From CAZJDM01 sp964544765 (GTDB taxonomy: Bacteria; Bdellovibrionota_B; Oligoflexia; CAYFLR01): a stretch of DNA of 5,630 bases. Positions 4,948 through 5,630 of the stretch are shown one piece after another. The notes under the pieces are model-generated. The model was not told the origin of the DNA, did not search any database, and was given only the letters and a program-made list of their open reading frames with translations. The DNA lies in the NCBI GenBank assembly GCA_964544765.1, contig CAZJDM010000229.1, positions 1-5,630 on the forward strand. The letters run 5' to 3'. The translations under genes and the position numbers were made by a program. Each line of letters starts with the position of its first letter. Positions within the stretch are counted from its first letter, which is position 1.

Positions 4948-5630
4948 TTTTCATCCTTTGATTGTTGAACCCGAATATCCCTTGATGGGTGAGATTGAAT
5001 AGAAGTTATGGCGATTGTATTGATTATATCGGTAACACTGCATCCCCTGCTTAAATCGTTAACCGGCATATTAAGCCCCTGAATTACCGGACCAATAGCC
5101 ACCGCTCCAGACGATCTTTGCACCGCCTTATAGGTATTATTTCCTGTATTTAAATCAGGAAATATAAAAACAGTAGCATGGCCTGCCACCTTACTGTCAG
5201 GCATCTTGAGTTTACCAACATTTCGATCAACCGCCGCGTCATATTGTATAGGGCCATCAATACTCAGCTCAGGACACTTGTCCTGAGCAATCTTACATGC
5301 TTCTCGAACCTTATCTACATCTTCTCCACTACCAGAATCACCGGTAGAATATGATAACATAGCTACCACAGGATCAATACCAAACAATTTGGCTGTATTA
5401 GCTGAACTAACTGCTATTTGAGCCAACTGTTCCGCATTTGGATTGGGATTAACCGCACAATCACCATAAACCAGAACCTTATCTTTGAGGCACATCAGAA
5501 AGATACTCGATATTATTGGAGTGTCGGGTCTGGTTCGAATAATCTCAAAAGCAGGTCTCAAGGTGTTGCGAGTTGAATGAACACAACCCGAAACCATACC
5601 ATCTGCTAATCCTTTATAAACCATCATTGC
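4932..5630 (-). CDS. pta: Phosphate acetyltransferase, C-terminal catalytic part (5' end outside window)
   Basis: The last 232 codons of Pta are visible, and the frame remains open to the right edge. The enzyme converts acetyl-CoA and phosphate to acetyl phosphate and CoA, feeding AckA. Diagnostic stretches include GLADGMVSGCVHST, VYGDCAVNPNPNAEQLA, AMLSYSTGDSGSGEDVDKVR, DGPIQYDAA, TVFIFPDLNTGNNTYKAVQR and PVNDLSRGCSVTD. The Ser-Arg pair and the Asp six residues after the Arg in the last stretch match the active-site Ser309, Arg310 and Asp316 of the Methanosarcina enzyme. The ATGs at 5622-5627 lie inside the conserved domain and are not the start. Whether the missing part is about 100 residues (short form) or about 480 (long E. 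coli-like form with P-loop and DRTGG domains) cannot be decided here. The final 15-20 residues, rich in Arg, Lys and Gln, overlap the ackA start. Confidence 0.97.
   Translation of the reverse strand, partial: AMMVYKGLADGMVSGCVHSTRNTLRPAFEIIRTRPDTPIISSIFLMCLKDKVLVYGDCAVNPNPNAEQLAQIAVSSANTAKLFGIDPVVAMLSYSTGDSGSGEDVDKVREACKIAQDKCPELSIDGPIQYDAAVDRNVGKLKMPDSKVAGHATVFIFPDLNTGNNTYKAVQRSSGAVAIGPVIQGLNMPVNDLSRGCSVTDIINTIAITSIQSHPSRDIRVQQSKDEKCLAS

Noticed and set aside
5622..5627. Two ATG codons as the start of a short Pta protein
   Set aside because: They lie inside the conserved catalytic domain and the frame is open to the window edge, so the gene is simply cut by the edge.

Overview
The window is a low-GC bacterial stretch with five protein genes or gene parts and one gene remnant. 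The long pta fragment followed by ackA indicates acetate fermentation or acetyl-CoA overflow metabolism. Clear Shine-Dalgarno sites precede three genes, and a lipoprotein-type signal peptide suggests a secreting, probably diderm bacterium. The sequence does not fix the phylum. An uncultured anaerobic lineage is plausible, but that is inference.

Layout: (1) Bases 1-2324, minus strand, are one uninterrupted 774-codon reading frame that runs off the left edge. It encodes a probable lipoprotein with a long acidic, helix-rich body, a Gly/Ser linker, three tandem four-cysteine modules, and the first block of an SGNH/GDSL hydrolase domain. (2) Bases 2325-2553 have no gene but hold a possible promoter for the lipoprotein. 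(3) Bases 2554-2924, minus strand, hold a small HipB-like helix-turn-helix regulator, followed at its stop codon by 47 codons that look like the C-terminal tail of a HipA kinase. This suggests a hipBA module that has lost most of its toxin gene. (4) Bases 2925-3234 are a regulatory region. It has divergent promoter-like boxes, a perfect 18-bp palindrome with a degenerate second copy 72 bp away, and a hairpin followed by a T-run in front of trmL. (5) Bases 3235-3753, plus strand, encode the tRNA 2'-O-methyltransferase TrmL. Its end overlaps the end of ackA by 24 bp. (6) Bases 3730-5630, minus strand, are the pta-ackA operon, with ackA complete and pta cut by the right edge.

Pta converts acetyl-CoA and phosphate to acetyl phosphate, and AckA uses it to make ATP and acetate. 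The HipB-like protein probably represses its own promoter. The lipoprotein-SGNH protein is the least ordinary item. I found no RNA genes, CRISPR arrays, insertion sequences or origins.
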